Source: Magnetococcales bacterium WMHbin3
Lineage (GTDB): Bacteria; Pseudomonadota; Magnetococcia; Magnetococcales; Magnetaquicoccaceae
Assembly: GCA_002753185.1 (NCBI GenBank)
Contig: PDZX01000005.1
Location: 54,495-118,494 of the forward strand
Direction: 5' to 3'
Length of the DNA stretch: 64,000 bases
Under the pieces are notes generated by a model. It worked only from the letters and a program-made list of their open reading frames with translations, did not search any database and was not told the DNA's origin. The position numbers and the translations under genes are program-made. This document shows, in pieces, positions 25,883-35,755 of this stretch (the first letter of the stretch is position 1; every line of letters starts with the position of its first letter).

Positions 25883-27778
25883 ATGAAACTGAGTCATAAA
25901 ATGGGGGGTGGCTTTCTGGTTCCTTTGGTGATCGGTTTTGCCGGACTGTCCGTGGTTTTGATTGTATTGATCTCACGTCAGTTCACGGCCAATTATGAGG
26001 CCGGCATCGATCAGAGGTTTCAAAGCATCGCCACTTCGTTCCAGGCATTGGGCACGGAGTTGCTGGGTGATGCCTATGTGCTGTCTGCCATGCCGGGGGT
26101 TGGCCCGGCGCTGAAGGAAGCGGATCGGAAAAGGTTGCGGGAGATCATGGTGCCGGCTTTCAAGGGACTCAATGCCATTCATGACGCGATCAACACGGTG
26201 GAAGTGACGGACGCCAAGGGGATCGTGTTGATGCGTGGGCATCATCCCGACAAATTCGGGGACGACAAGTCAAAAACGCCTCTGTTCGGCAAGGCCCTGC
26301 AGAGTGGCAAGACGCAGATCGGCATCCAGGTCTCCACCACCACTGGTCTGTTGAGTCTGGATTCCATTCATCCTGTTTTCCATGAAAACGTCCTGGTTGG
26401 TTTGGTGAAGGTGGGGTCTTATCCGAAGGAAGAGGCGTTGTTGGGGATGAAGTCGGTAATGGGCGTGGAGATCGCCGTGTGGAATGAAAAATTGAAAAAA
26501 ATCATCGGAACAACCATCAAGGGCATCGAAGATCATGTTGTTGCTCGGGATGACAGCATGCGAGAGGTGACCCTGGGTGGCAATCTGATGTTCGCCAAGA
26601 AACGTCCCCTGAAATTTCGCGATGAAGCCGTGGAGGACACCAGTGTCGTCGTTCTGGTCGAAGCCTCCGACATGTTGCGCATGACCTCCTTCGTGACTCG
26701 CAGCATCGGAGCCGTCAGTCTGGTGGTGTTGTTGGTCATGGTCGCGGTGACGTTGTTTTTGACACGCACGATTGTCGGTCCCATCATCGATTGTGGAGAA
26801 CGCATCGCCCGCATGGCGGAAGGGGATCTGCGGGTCTCTTTCATCCAGAATCGTCAGGATGAAATCGGGGCACTGTTCGCCTCCCTGGCCGCAATGGTGA
26901 CCAGATTGCGGGAGGTCGTCTCTTGTGTTCAGGAAACGACAGAACGCGTTTCCTCGGGCAGCGGAGAGTTGTCCGATGCGGCACGCGGCATTTCGGAAGG
27001 GGCGACAGATCAGGCGGCCAGCATCGAGGAGACATCCTCTGCCATGGAACAGATGACCGCCAATATTCAGCAGAATACCGACAATGCCCAAACCACGGAA
27101 ACGATTGCCAAGGCGGCTGCCCAGGATGCCGCAGAAGGCGGCAGGGCGGTCGGTCAGGCGGTTGCCGCCATGAAGGAGATCGCTTCCCGCATTTCCATCA
27201 TTGAAGAAATTGCCCGTCAGACCAACCTGTTGGCTCTCAATGCCGCCATCGAGGCGGCACGGGCTGGAGAACACGGCAAGGGATTCGCCGTGGTGGCGGC
27301 CGAGGTGCGCAAGTTGGCCGAGCGCAGCCAAAGCGCCGCTGGAGAGATCAATCAACTCTCTTCATCCAGTGTACAGGTGGCGGAACGGGCCGGGGCCATC
27401 ATGAACAAACTGGCCCCGGACATCCAAAAGACAGCGGAGTTGGTACAGGAGATCGCTGCGGGTTCCAGGGAGCAGGCCCAAGGGGGGCAGCAGATCAATG
27501 CCGCCATTCAACGTTTGGATCAGGTGATCCAGCAAAACGCCGGGGCATCCGAGGAGATGGCATCCACGGCAATGGCACTCTCCGGACAAGCGGCGTCGCT
27601 CAAGGAACTCATGGCGTATTTCAAACACGACGGGCAACATCGGAATGTGATTCCGGAGCGGAACGGCAGTCACCATTCCAGTCGTCCGCAAGAGAGTTCA
27701 CGCCAGGCAAACTCAACGCTCGCTTTGCCGATGCGGGCCAAGGTAGCGCTACTGCCCGCTCCGGTCAAAAAGGCGTAA
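25883..27778 (+). CDS. Methyl-accepting chemotaxis protein
   Basis: 631 aa chemoreceptor. N-terminal helix ~12-31, periplasmic sensor ~32-270 of the Cache type (sCache-like, with [21 protein letters not shown]), second helix ~273-295, HAMP ~296-350, then a long cytoplasmic signalling domain with the hairpin tip [23 protein letters not shown] and [16 protein letters not shown]. No CheR-binding pentapeptide at the C-terminus. 34 bases after pgk and 18 before the ArsP-type permease gene, so it reads as part of the same transcript. It senses an extracytoplasmic ligand, possibly arsenic-related, which is inferred from position only. Confidence 0.92.
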   Translation: MKLSHKMGGGFLVPLVIGFAGLSVVLIVLISRQFTANYEAGIDQRFQSIATSFQALGTELLGDAYVLSAMPGVGPALKEADRKRLREIMVPAFKGLNAIHDAINTVEVTDAKGIVLMRGHHPDKFGDDKSKTPLFGKALQSGKTQIGIQVSTTTGLLSLDSIHPVFHENVLVGLVKVGSYPKEEALLGMKSVMGVEIAVWNEKLKKIIGTTIKGIEDHVVARDDSMREVTLGGNLMFAKKRPLKFRDEAVEDTSVVVLVEASDMLRMTSFVTRSIGAVSLVVLLVMVAVTLFLTRTIVGPIIDCGERIARMAEGDLRVSFIQNRQDEIGALFASLAAMVTRLREVVSCVQETTERVSSGSGELSDAARGISEGATDQAASIEETSSAMEQMTANIQQNTDNAQTTETIAKAAAQDAAEGGRAVGQAVAAMKEIASRISIIEEIARQTNLLALNAAIEAARAGEHGKGFAVVAAEVRKLAERSQSAAGEINQLSSSSVQVAERAGAIMNKLAPDIQKTAELVQEIAAGSREQAQGGQQINAAIQRLDQVIQQNAGASEEMASTAMALSGQAASLKELMAYFKHDGQHRNVIPERNGSHHSSRPQESSRQANSTLALPMRAKVALLPAPVKKA

Positions 27779-27796
27779 AAGAAAAACGAGGTAAAC

Positions 27797-28765
27797 ATGC
27801 TCGAAGGTTTCACGATACTGGCGGATCGGTTGGTCTTTCAAGGCCTGGGATTGGCGCCGGAAAGCGCCTTGGGACAGGCCGCGCACTTTTTTGTGGAAGA
27901 TGGCGCGAAGATTTTTTTCTTGTTGGCTGTCATTGTCTTTGTGATCGGCTTCTTCCGGTCGCTGATGACACCGGAACAGGCCAGGAGGATCATCGGCGGT
28001 CGTTCCCGCTGGCGGGGCTACGTGCTGGCGGTGTTGTTCGGGGCGGTGACGCCTTTTTGTTCCTGTTCCTCGGTGCCATTGTTCATTGGTTTCCTGGAAG
28101 CCGGCATCCCGCTGGGAGTCACCATGGCATTTCTCATCACCTCCCCCATGGTGAACGAAGTGGCGATGGTGATTCTGATCTCCACCATGGGTTGGAAGAT
28201 CGCCCTGGCGTATCTGGCGACCGGCATGCTGGTCGGCCTGATCGGGGGCATCGCCTTCTCTTCCCGCCGCCTGAAAGGGTGCGTGGAGGAGTATGTCTGG
28301 AAGATCCGCATGGGAGCAACCGCCACCCTGGCCGTGGATCACTCCCTGAAGGGACGACTGGGTTATGCCGCTTCCCAGGTGCGGGAGATCGTCGGGAGGA
28401 TTTGGCTCTACGTTCTGTTGGGGGTTGGGGTTGGTGCGGGGCTGCATGGTTTTGTGCCAACCGCCTTCTTTGCCGCTCATGCGGCGGCAGACAACCCCTT
28501 CGCGGTGCCAATCGCGGTCCTGGTGGGGATTCCCCTCTACTCCAACGCCACCGGCGTGATCCCCATCGGCGAAGCCCTGTTGGCCAAAGGCGTCCCCATC
28601 GGCACGGTGCTGGCCTTGATGATGAGCGTGGCGGCCATCTCCCTGCCGGAAATGATCATCCTGCGCCGGGTGATCAAGCCGACTCTGATCGCCTTGTTCA
28701 CCGGCTACCTGTTCGTCGCCTTCGTGGCGGTGGGATATCTCTTCAACTGGGCATTCGGCGGATAA
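27797..28765 (+). CDS. ArsP-type permease (PF03773 family)
   Basis: 322 aa, about eight helices. The family signature with closely spaced cysteines is present (TPFCSCSSVPLFIG, ~77-90), together with FLITSPMVNEVAM and a second-half LVGIPLYSNATGVIPIGEALL. Family members export trivalent organoarsenicals (ArsP) or heavy-metal ions (SO_0444 type). Position in the arsenic island favours an arsenical substrate. Followed at 28777 by a small CxxC protein commonly paired with these permeases. Confidence 0.87.
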   Translation: MLEGFTILADRLVFQGLGLAPESALGQAAHFFVEDGAKIFFLLAVIVFVIGFFRSLMTPEQARRIIGGRSRWRGYVLAVLFGAVTPFCSCSSVPLFIGFLEAGIPLGVTMAFLITSPMVNEVAMVILISTMGWKIALAYLATGMLVGLIGGIAFSSRRLKGCVEEYVWKIRMGATATLAVDHSLKGRLGYAASQVREIVGRIWLYVLLGVGVGAGLHGFVPTAFFAAHAAADNPFAVPIAVLVGIPLYSNATGVIPIGEALLAKGVPIGTVLALMMSVAAISLPEMIILRRVIKPTLIALFTGYLFVAFVAVGYLFNWAFGG

Positions 28766-28776
28766 GGAGAATGATC

Positions 28777-29016
28777 ATGAAAACGTTTCAAGTACTGGGA
28801 TCCGGGTGCCGCAATTGCGACACCACCGCCAAACGGATCGCCGAGCAGGCACAGCGCTGCCAGGTGCCCGTGACAGTGGAAAAAGTGACCGACATGGCCG
28901 CGATCCTCGGTTTTGGGGTGCTCTCCACCCCCGGCGTCGTGCTGGACGGCAAGGTGGTGCATGCCGGTGGCGTCCCCACGGCGGAGCAGGTGACGCAATG
29001 GTTGACCGGGGGGTGA
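28777..29016 (+). CDS. Thioredoxin-like CxxC protein (redox-active disulfide / MTH895 type)
   Basis: 79 aa with Cys11 and Cys14 in VLGSGCRNCD, the thioredoxin-fold pattern STPGVVLDGKVVHAGGVPT and no signal peptide. Start at 28777 is preferred over 28771 because the AAGGAG site (28764-28769) is too close to the latter. This small family is regularly linked to PF03773 permeases and probably hands a metal or arsenical to the permease, or supplies reducing power to it. Last gene of the ars island; the next gene is convergent, 11 bases away. Confidence 0.85.
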   Translation: MKTFQVLGSGCRNCDTTAKRIAEQAQRCQVPVTVEKVTDMAAILGFGVLSTPGVVLDGKVVHAGGVPTAEQVTQWLTGG

Positions 29017-29027
29017 ATCCCCATCGG

Positions 29028-31973
29028 TTATGCCCGTTCGTATCTGGCCAACGCCGCCAGCAAACGCGGCTTGGTGATCGGCTTGGTCAGATGTTCCGAA
29101 CAGCCGGCCTCCAGGGTCTGCCGCTCGTTCTCGGCAAAGGCGTGGGCGGTCAGGGCGATCACCGGGACGGGCGCAAGGTTGCGGGAGTTCTCCCAGGCGC
29201 GAATCCGGCGCGTGGCAGTGTAACCGTCCATCACCGGCATCTGCACGTCCATCAACACCAGATCGAACCGCTCGCCGGACATGACCTTGGCGACCGCCTC
29301 CTCGCCGTTGTGGGCGAAGATCAACGTGTGCGGACTCTTCTTCAGGAAGGCGCGCACCAATAGAATGTTGTCCTCCGAGTCGTCCACCACCAGGATCGAC
29401 ATCCCCGATCCGGCGGCAGCCGTTTCCAGCCGCTCCCTGGGCATGGCCTTGACGCCACCGGCCAACGTGGACTGAATGGCCTCCCACAACTCCGAACGCT
29501 TCACCGGCTTGAGCAGCATCCCGATCCCCATGGCCCGGCCACGCGCCAGATCCCCTTCCTGATAATAGGAGGTCACCGTGATCACCGGCAGATCGGGCTG
29601 CCCGCACTCCTGGCGCAAACGGCGGATCCGCTCCAGCAGCGCGATCTCCTTTTCGTCGCAGGCCAGCACGACGAGCTGACACGGGCTGCCGGCCTGACGC
29701 GAGACGCGCAACGTGGACGGAATCCGCGCGCACTCCGACACCATCTCCACCTCGGCCCCCAGGGCGGCCACCATGCGGCTGAGCACCAGCCGGCTGTCCG
29801 CCTGCTCGTCGGCCACCAGCACCCGCACGCGGCTCGGATCCAACCCCGACGGGGCTTCCTTCCCCTCCTCGCCCGGCAACCGCGTCACCTCGAAGCGGGT
29901 CGTGAAAAAAAACGTGCTCCCCCTGCCCGGCTCGCTCTCCACCCGGATGCTCCCCCCCATGAGGTCCACCAGTCGCCGCGAGATGGCCAGCCCCAGACCC
30001 GTGCCCCCGTACTGCCGCGTGGTGGAGGCATCGGCCTGGGTGAAGGCATCGAACACGGCGGAAAGTTTCTCCCTGGGAATGCCGATCCCGGTATCCTGGA
30101 CCTCGAAGCGCAGACCGCCGGGCGACCGCTCCGGATCCGGGGCCACGCGGATGGCGATCGCCCCGGCGGGGGTGAACTTGATGGCATTGCCGATGAGGTT
30201 GATGAGCACCTGACGCAGCCGTTTCGCATCCCCCTTGAGATGATCCGGGACATCGGGCGCGGTCTCCAGGGTGATCAACAGCCCCTTTTCTCGTGCGCGC
30301 ATGCCCATGATGTCCATGATGCGCTGCAAGGTCTCGCTCAATTGGAAGGGGGCGTGATCCAGCTCCATGCGGCCCGCCTCCACCTTGGAGAGATCCAGGA
30401 TGTCGTTGATCAGGTCCAGCAGGCTGTCCCCGGCGCGCCGGAAGATGCTCACGTATTGCCGCTGCTCCGGGGTGAGTTCGGTCTCCTCCAGGACCTCCGC
30501 CATGCCGACGATCACGTTCATCGGGGTGCGGATCTCGTGACTCATGGTGGCCAGGAATTCGCTCTTGGCCCGGTTGGCGTCCTCGGCCTCCAGCTTGGCC
30601 TCCAGGAGGGTGGCCTCGGACTTTTTGCGCTCGGTGATGTCCATGGCCATGGTGATGATCAGATGGCGGGGATCGTCCATCACCCCCATGGGCCGCGAAC
30701 GCACGATCCACACCCGCCGCTCCGCGCCGGGGGGCTGAATGGTGATCTCCCCCTCCTTGAACGGGGCGTCTGCGGAGAAATTCGCCCCCAGCAACTCCAG
30801 CGCGGCCTCCCGCTCCTCCAGGGGCAACAGGTGCTCCACCCAGGCCGTCAGGGTGGGAATGGAGCGGGTGAGGCCGGACAACTCGATCCAGCGCCGGTTG
30901 ACCAGGAACACCGCGCCATCCGCCGTGTGGATCATGATGGGAATCGGCGCGTACAAAACGGTGCGCCGCAACCGCTCCTCGCTCTCGCGATGGGCGCGGG
31001 TCATGGCCAGGGCCTCGTCCCAGGCGCGCTCCCGGCTGGCGATCAGCGACCAGGTCGCCACGCCCAGCGCCGCGCTGATCAGCCCGCCGGCGATCAGAAT
31101 GATCACCGGCCCATAGCGGGGATGGTACTGAAAGAAAAAGCTCCCCGGCGTGAACCGGTAGGTCCACACCCCGCCATCGCCGCTGCCCCGCGCGGTTCGG
31201 GTCCACTCCGGATCCGGTTCCTCGTCCCCCATCTGGGGGTGGGAATCGAAAATGCGGGCGGAAGGACGCAACGCGGGTCCGTCGAACACCTCGATCCGCA
31301 CCTGGGCCAACTCGGTGCCGAACAGGTCCTGGAAGAACGGCCGGACGCGATAGACCGCCGCCACCCAGCCCAACAGCGACCGCCGCCGCTCCGTGGCGTC
31401 GTCGAGGGCAACCCCGGCGCGATAGACCGGCGTGAGACGCAACAGACTGATTTCCGGGACGCCGTCCGCGCCGTTGCGCGTCACGGGAGGCGCGAAGAGC
31501 GGCATTCCGGAATCCCGCACCAGTTGCGCCGCCTGCCGCCGCCGTTTTTCCGCCGCCAGGTCCTCGCCGGGCGGAAACAGCGCATCCGCCGGATCCACCG
31601 CGTAGTGCAACGAGACCGTCAGGGCGGCATCCTCGGACTCCGTGGCGTTCTCGACGAAGAACAGCTCCCGCAGGCCGAGATGAAGACTCGTCGGTGCCAC
31701 GACCCCGGCAAAAGCCCGCCAGTTCGCCGCAGTGACCTTGCCCTCGAACAGGTACCAGACCGCCATGATGCGGGAAAGATTGGCATGGTTGTCCAGACGG
31801 TGCTTGGCCGTCTCCTGGAGGCTGGCGGAGAGCCGCAGCAACTGCTCCTTGGCCAGATCGCCGTTGCGGCTGGTTTCGTGATGCCAATACAGAACGGTGA
31901 AGGCGATTCCCAGCAAAAAGAACAACCAAGGCTTCACGCGCGAATGGATCTCGACGGAACGTAAATTATCCAT
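29028..31973 (-). CDS. CHASE-domain hybrid histidine kinase with two receivers
   Basis: 981 aa. Helix ~15-32, CHASE sensor ~60-270 ([23 protein letters not shown]), helix ~283-305, PAS ~335-450, HisKA with His479 (SHEIRTPMN), HATPase with DTGIGIP and [10 protein letters not shown], first receiver ~730-850 and second receiver ~865-980. The second receiver is intact ([20 protein letters not shown]). The first has ADEQ in the acid pocket and LVVLACDEK where the phospho-acceptor Asp would be, so it appears degenerate and may be a scaffold. Input is an extracytoplasmic small molecule by family knowledge. It is convergent with the ars island and divergent from the terminase-like gene. Confidence 0.9.
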   Translation of the reverse strand: MDNLRSVEIHSRVKPWLFFLLGIAFTVLYWHHETSRNGDLAKEQLLRLSASLQETAKHRLDNHANLSRIMAVWYLFEGKVTAANWRAFAGVVAPTSLHLGLRELFFVENATESEDAALTVSLHYAVDPADALFPPGEDLAAEKRRRQAAQLVRDSGMPLFAPPVTRNGADGVPEISLLRLTPVYRAGVALDDATERRRSLLGWVAAVYRVRPFFQDLFGTELAQVRIEVFDGPALRPSARIFDSHPQMGDEEPDPEWTRTARGSGDGGVWTYRFTPGSFFFQYHPRYGPVIILIAGGLISAALGVATWSLIASRERAWDEALAMTRAHRESEERLRRTVLYAPIPIMIHTADGAVFLVNRRWIELSGLTRSIPTLTAWVEHLLPLEEREAALELLGANFSADAPFKEGEITIQPPGAERRVWIVRSRPMGVMDDPRHLIITMAMDITERKKSEATLLEAKLEAEDANRAKSEFLATMSHEIRTPMNVIVGMAEVLEETELTPEQRQYVSIFRRAGDSLLDLINDILDLSKVEAGRMELDHAPFQLSETLQRIMDIMGMRAREKGLLITLETAPDVPDHLKGDAKRLRQVLINLIGNAIKFTPAGAIAIRVAPDPERSPGGLRFEVQDTGIGIPREKLSAVFDAFTQADASTTRQYGGTGLGLAISRRLVDLMGGSIRVESEPGRGSTFFFTTRFEVTRLPGEEGKEAPSGLDPSRVRVLVADEQADSRLVLSRMVAALGAEVEMVSECARIPSTLRVSRQAGSPCQLVVLACDEKEIALLERIRRLRQECGQPDLPVITVTSYYQEGDLARGRAMGIGMLLKPVKRSELWEAIQSTLAGGVKAMPRERLETAAAGSGMSILVVDDSEDNILLVRAFLKKSPHTLIFAHNGEEAVAKVMSGERFDLVLMDVQMPVMDGYTATRRIRAWENSRNLAPVPVIALTAHAFAENERQTLEAGCSEHLTKPITKPRLLAALARYERA

Positions 31974-32159
31974 GTCTCGTCATGCCGAAAAGAGGAAAAA
32001 ATGCCATCCTCCCGATCATAGCGGAAATGCACGCCGATTCCCACTCGAATTTTCCGTGCGCATCGGCTGAAATGCCGCACATGGTCCTGGCCCGCGTCAA
32101 AACGCTACCTTGGTCCGATATCATGATTCCTTGCATCGCGAATTCGAGGTTGCCAGGCA

Positions 32160-33824
32160 ATGAATGGACGCGGACACCCCGCCACGCGGCGGTTTCAGGA
32201 AGATATGGCGCGACTGGGCGAACAGTTGCGCGGGGAGATCGAAGATCGGGTCACGGGCTTCGGATCGGGCGTGACGGCGACCCGCCAGCGGCGCGAACGG
32301 GTGGCCGGCTCCTTGCGCTTTTTCGCCAAGAACTACTTCCCCCACTACGTCTCGGAGCACGACAGCGTGATGCATGCCTGGCTGTTCGAGCGGCTGCCTG
32401 GTCTGGATGGGAGGAAGGGGTGCAAACTGGCGCTCGCCGCCCCGCGCGGCGAGGCGAAATCGACCCTGATCACGCAGATATTCTCCTTGTGGCGGGTGAT
32501 GACGGGACGCAGCCGCTATATCATCATCCTGATGGACGCCCATCATCAGGCCTCGGCCATGCTGGAGGCGGTCAAGGTGGAACTGGAGGCCAATCCCCGT
32601 CTGCAACGGGACTTTCCCGATGTGTGCGGGGCGGGAGCGGTATGGAAGGAGGGGGTGGCGGTGACCCGCAACGGGGTCAAGCTGCAGGCGGCGGGGTCCG
32701 GCGCCCGCTTGCGCGGCTTGCGCCATGGCGCGGCGCGACCCGACCTGGTGGTGTGCGACGACCTGGAGAATGATGAAAACGTGCGCAGCCGCACGCAACG
32801 CGACAAGCTGGAAACCTGGCTGAAGAAGGCGGTGTTGAAACTGGGACCGCCGGATGACTCCCTGCATGTGATCTACGTGGGGACGATCCTGCATCACGAC
32901 TCGGTGCTGGCGCGCATCATGGCCAACCCCTTGTGGGAGTCGATCCGGTTTCAGGCGATTCTGCGCTGGCCGGACAACATGACGCTGTGGGACCAGTGGC
33001 AAAAGATTGTGCAGGAAGAAGGAGAGGCGCGCGCCGACGCCTTTCATGAGAACAACCGCGCGGCGATGCATGCCGGAGCGCAACTCTCCTGGCCTGGGGT
33101 GAGGAGCCTGGAAACCTTGATGAAGATACGCCTGCGGGATGGCGCCGACGCCTTCGACGCCGAGTTGCAGAATCAGCCGATGCACGAAAACGCCCCCTTC
33201 GCGGAGGTGACCTTCTGGAACGCGGAGAACCCGGAGTGGCTCTACTTCGGGGCGGTGGATCCGTCGATGGGCAAGTCCGGCCGGCAGGGGGATCCCTCGG
33301 CGATCCTGGTAGGCGGGTTCGACCGTGCCAGCGGGGTGCTGCACGTGGTGGAGGCGGACATCCGGCGGCGGCAGCCGGATCGGATCATCGAGGACGTGGT
33401 GGCGATGCAGGCCCGTTACGCCTGCCGGCTGTGGGTGGTGGAAACGGTGCAGTTTCAGGAGTTCTTCAAGGACGAACTGATCCAGCGCGCGGCGCGCATG
33501 GGAGTTCCGGTTCCGGCGCGGGGGGTCAAGCCGACGCGGGACAAGGGGCTACGCATCGGCGCGCTGCAACCCCATGTGGCCAACGGCCTGATCCGTTTCC
33601 GGCCAGAGCAGAAAACCCTGCTGGACCAGTTGCGTCACTGGGGGGAACCGGACGCCCACGACGACGGACCGGATGCCCTGGAGATGCTGTGGCGCGCCGC
33701 CACAGAAGGGTCGGGCCGGATCGGGGAGTTTCAATCCCTGGGGCAGGCCAGGAGCGGGATGACCTCTGGCGGAGAGGCCGGCTTCGGCAGCGTGGGCGGC
33801 GGAATGGGGTGGAACGGCTTTTGA
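32160..33824 (+). CDS. Phage-type terminase large subunit (orphan)
   Basis: 554 aa. ATPase motifs: Walker A-like AAPRGEAKST at ~93-102 and Walker B LVVCDDLEND near 200; the nuclease half has AVDPSMGKSG near 365, VVETVQFQEF near 425 and HDDGPDALEML near 500, matching the acidic residues of RNase H-like terminase nucleases. It packages DNA into phage heads in intact phages. No portal, capsid, small terminase, integrase or tail gene is nearby, and the GC content and codon use match the host genes, so this looks like a resident remnant or a domesticated copy. All catalytic motifs appear intact. Confidence 0.85.
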   Translation: MNGRGHPATRRFQEDMARLGEQLRGEIEDRVTGFGSGVTATRQRRERVAGSLRFFAKNYFPHYVSEHDSVMHAWLFERLPGLDGRKGCKLALAAPRGEAKSTLITQIFSLWRVMTGRSRYIIILMDAHHQASAMLEAVKVELEANPRLQRDFPDVCGAGAVWKEGVAVTRNGVKLQAAGSGARLRGLRHGAARPDLVVCDDLENDENVRSRTQRDKLETWLKKAVLKLGPPDDSLHVIYVGTILHHDSVLARIMANPLWESIRFQAILRWPDNMTLWDQWQKIVQEEGEARADAFHENNRAAMHAGAQLSWPGVRSLETLMKIRLRDGADAFDAELQNQPMHENAPFAEVTFWNAENPEWLYFGAVDPSMGKSGRQGDPSAILVGGFDRASGVLHVVEADIRRRQPDRIIEDVVAMQARYACRLWVVETVQFQEFFKDELIQRAARMGVPVPARGVKPTRDKGLRIGALQPHVANGLIRFRPEQKTLLDQLRHWGEPDAHDDGPDALEMLWRAATEGSGRIGEFQSLGQARSGMTSGGEAGFGSVGGGMGWNGF

Positions 33825-33961
33825 CGCCCGCTCACGCCCTGATGGGATCTTGCGAATCGTCGCGGCCCGGCGCCCTATCCTGGCCTTTTGCTGGCATCTT
33901 CCGCAAAAATCTGTCAAACTGTTGCCAAGATCGACACCAAAGGAATGTGTTGGAGGAGACC

Positions 33962-34693
33962 ATGTCCGATGCCACAACCGCCGCAACGCCTGCAACCGTT
34001 GATGATGTATGGAAGGCGTTCCTGGAGACGGATCGCAGGATGCGAGAGCAGAGTGCGGAGACGGATCGCAGGATACGAGAGCAAAGTGCGGAGACGGATC
34101 GCAGGATACGTGAAATGATCTCGGAGACGGATCGTCTGCTTCACGAGTCGGATGCGAGATCAGAGAAAAAGATCAAGGAAGTTAGTACATTACTCGATAG
34201 ACTGGGCAGTCGGCTGGGCGAGTCGGATGCGAGATCAGAGAAAAAGATCAAGGAAGTCAGTATATTACTCGACAGACTGGGCAGTCGGCTGGGCGAATTC
34301 GTCGAAGGCATGGTGGCCCCGGCCTGCAAGACTTTGTTTGCGCAATGGGGGATCCCGGTTCACAAGGTGAGCCGTCGGGTGGAGGCCGATCTTCCGGGCG
34401 GTCGGCACATGGAGATCGACCTGTTTGTGGTGAACACCGATGCCGTCTCGTTGGTGGAAATCAAGAGCAAACTCACGGTGGATGATGTGCGGGAACACAT
34501 GGCACACATGGGCGAGTTCAAGGAGTTCTTCCCGGAATATGCCGACAAACGTGCCTTTGGCGCAGTCGCCGCCATGGTGATCGAGGAGAATGTCAGCCGT
34601 TTTGCCATCAGCCAGGGTCTATTCGTGATCGAGCAGGCAGGCGACACGTTGCGCATGGCCAATGACGAGGATTTCGTGCCCAAGGCATGGTGA
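33962..34693 (+). CDS. Coiled-coil PD-(D/E)XK nuclease-like protein (DUF3782 type)
   Basis: 243 aa, start at 33962 after a GGAGGAGAC site. The N-terminal half (~18-118) is a charged coiled coil built from two kinds of in-frame repeats: ETDRRIREQSA (11 aa, three copies and a partial) and a 25-aa unit beginning ESDARSEKKIKEVS (two copies). The C-terminal half has a PD-(D/E)XK-like core: MEIDLFVV with Asp near 151 and LVEIKSKL with Glu/Lys near 167. Such proteins are frequent in cyanobacteria and magnetotactic or filamentous proteobacteria; cellular role is unknown. No mobile-element gene other than the upstream terminase is close. Confidence 0.8.
   Translation: MSDATTAATPATVDDVWKAFLETDRRMREQSAETDRRIREQSAETDRRIREMISETDRLLHESDARSEKKIKEVSTLLDRLGSRLGESDARSEKKIKEVSILLDRLGSRLGEFVEGMVAPACKTLFAQWGIPVHKVSRRVEADLPGGRHMEIDLFVVNTDAVSLVEIKSKLTVDDVREHMAHMGEFKEFFPEYADKRAFGAVAAMVIEENVSRFAISQGLFVIEQAGDTLRMANDEDFVPKAW
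34025..34123 (+). repeat. Three in-frame 33-bp tandem repeats
   Basis: Units begin at 34025, 34058 and 34091 with GAGACGGATCGCAGGAT; a partial fourth begins at 34124. Each codes ETDRRxREQSA of the coiled coil. Near-identity at the DNA level points to recent slippage or recombination. Confidence 0.85.
34145..34294 (+). repeat. Two in-frame 75-bp tandem repeats
   Basis: Units 34145-34219 and 34220-34294 are almost identical; both start GAGTCGGATGCGAGATCAGA and code a 25-residue coiled-coil unit. The unit length differs from the 33-bp repeats beside it, so two separate expansions took place in one gene. Confidence 0.85.
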
Positions 34694-34918
34694 GGCACTG
34701 GGCTTCCGACTGTTCCAGATTCCCTCGACGGACGCCGGCAGAGGCTGTAATGCCCCAGGATCCGCCAGGTCCCTGAGTGGCCCGCGACACAGCCGGAACA
34801 CAAGCCACCCACCAGCCGCCAAACAGGGCATGCAGGGCCAGGAGCGGCCTGTTCTCCGGCGGGGAGGGGCGCGGGGAGCGTCAACCCCAGGCCCGCCGGA
34901 GACGAAACGATCCGTGGC

Positions 34919-35257
34919 TTACGGATTGGGCGCGGTCGGGGTGCCGCCCTGTTTGTCCTTCAAGACCTTTTCCCGATCGTCCAGTTTCTTGCGCTGCTCC
35001 TGGATCCGCTTGAGCTGCTCGCCTTGTTGACGGGCCTTGTGGGCCTCGTTGCACTGCTTGACGTCCGCCGGGGAGTTGGCCGCCTTGATGCAGGCGAGCC
35101 GTTCTTCCAGCATTTTCACCATGCTGGCCTTGTGGGCCTTGAACTGCTCTTCCTTGTCGGCAGGAGCGCCCTTGCCGGGGGGGGCGTCCGCAGCCCAGGC
35201 CGCGCCCAGCGCCATCCAGGCAGCCATTCCGGCCACGCCAAACATCCGCATGTTCAT
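34919..35257 (-). CDS. Small secreted charged protein, 112 aa
   Basis: ATG at 35257 opens a signal peptide (MNMRMFGVAGMAAWMALGAAWA); GTG at 35266 is closer to the GGAGG site and is an alternative. The mature part is highly charged and helical (KAHKASMVKMLEERLACIKAA...VKQCNEAHKARQQGEQLKRIQEQRKKLDDREK) with two cysteines spaced for one disulfide. Resembles small periplasmic helical-hairpin proteins; family not recognised. The intergenic stretch on its downstream side (34694-34918) shows no further gene. Confidence 0.65.
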   Translation of the reverse strand: MNMRMFGVAGMAAWMALGAAWAADAPPGKGAPADKEEQFKAHKASMVKMLEERLACIKAANSPADVKQCNEAHKARQQGEQLKRIQEQRKKLDDREKVLKDKQGGTPTAPNP

Positions 35258-35524
35258 ATCGATCACTCGCCTCCGCAATGATTTTCGAGACAAAATCCAA
35301 CCAAAGCCCATGATGCAACAACCGACGGCACGGCGTCAACCGGAACTGTTGCCCCAGGGCAATCGCATCGAAAATTTGCCTACATGCACCTGAGACCGAC
35401 AGACGCCTTGACGCCTGAAACGCTTTGCTAATTCTTTATGGCAACTTTTTATAATTTATAGTCTGCATGAAAGAATAAAGAGAATTTGCAATAAGTCACT
35501 ATAAAAACAATGAGACAGGATTAA

Positions 35525-35668
35525 ATGTTATTTAAAATTTCAAGAATAATTAATTTTTTGGACCAGAGGCGATTTTTTTTATTGCTATCCCATGAGGGAT
35601 ATGATTATATCAAAGTCAAACTAGATCGCTTTAAGAGGTCTTACTGTCAACAGCCTGATAACGGTTGA
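35525..35668 (+). CDS. Possible 47-aa protein in the AT-rich island
   Basis: ATG at 35525 with an AGGA site five bases upstream. Product begins MLFKISRIINFLDQRRFFLLL and ends RSYCQQPDNG; hydrophobic first third and basic second half. No family recognised. In AT-rich DNA a chance ORF of this size is possible, so support is mainly the ribosome site and its position before the repeat protein. Confidence 0.3.
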   Translation: MLFKISRIINFLDQRRFFLLLSHEGYDYIKVKLDRFKRSYCQQPDNG

Positions 35669-35755
35669 AAGTTATAAATTTTATAATTATCCTTAGATTA
35701 AGCAAACCGAAACTACCATCAACGTACAACATTCTGTTGTGTTGGAGGTTAAATC

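Noticed and set aside
34694..34918. Possible RNA gene in the 225-base gap between the nuclease-like gene and the secreted protein
   Set aside because: No tRNA-like cloverleaf or known RNA motif could be built by eye.
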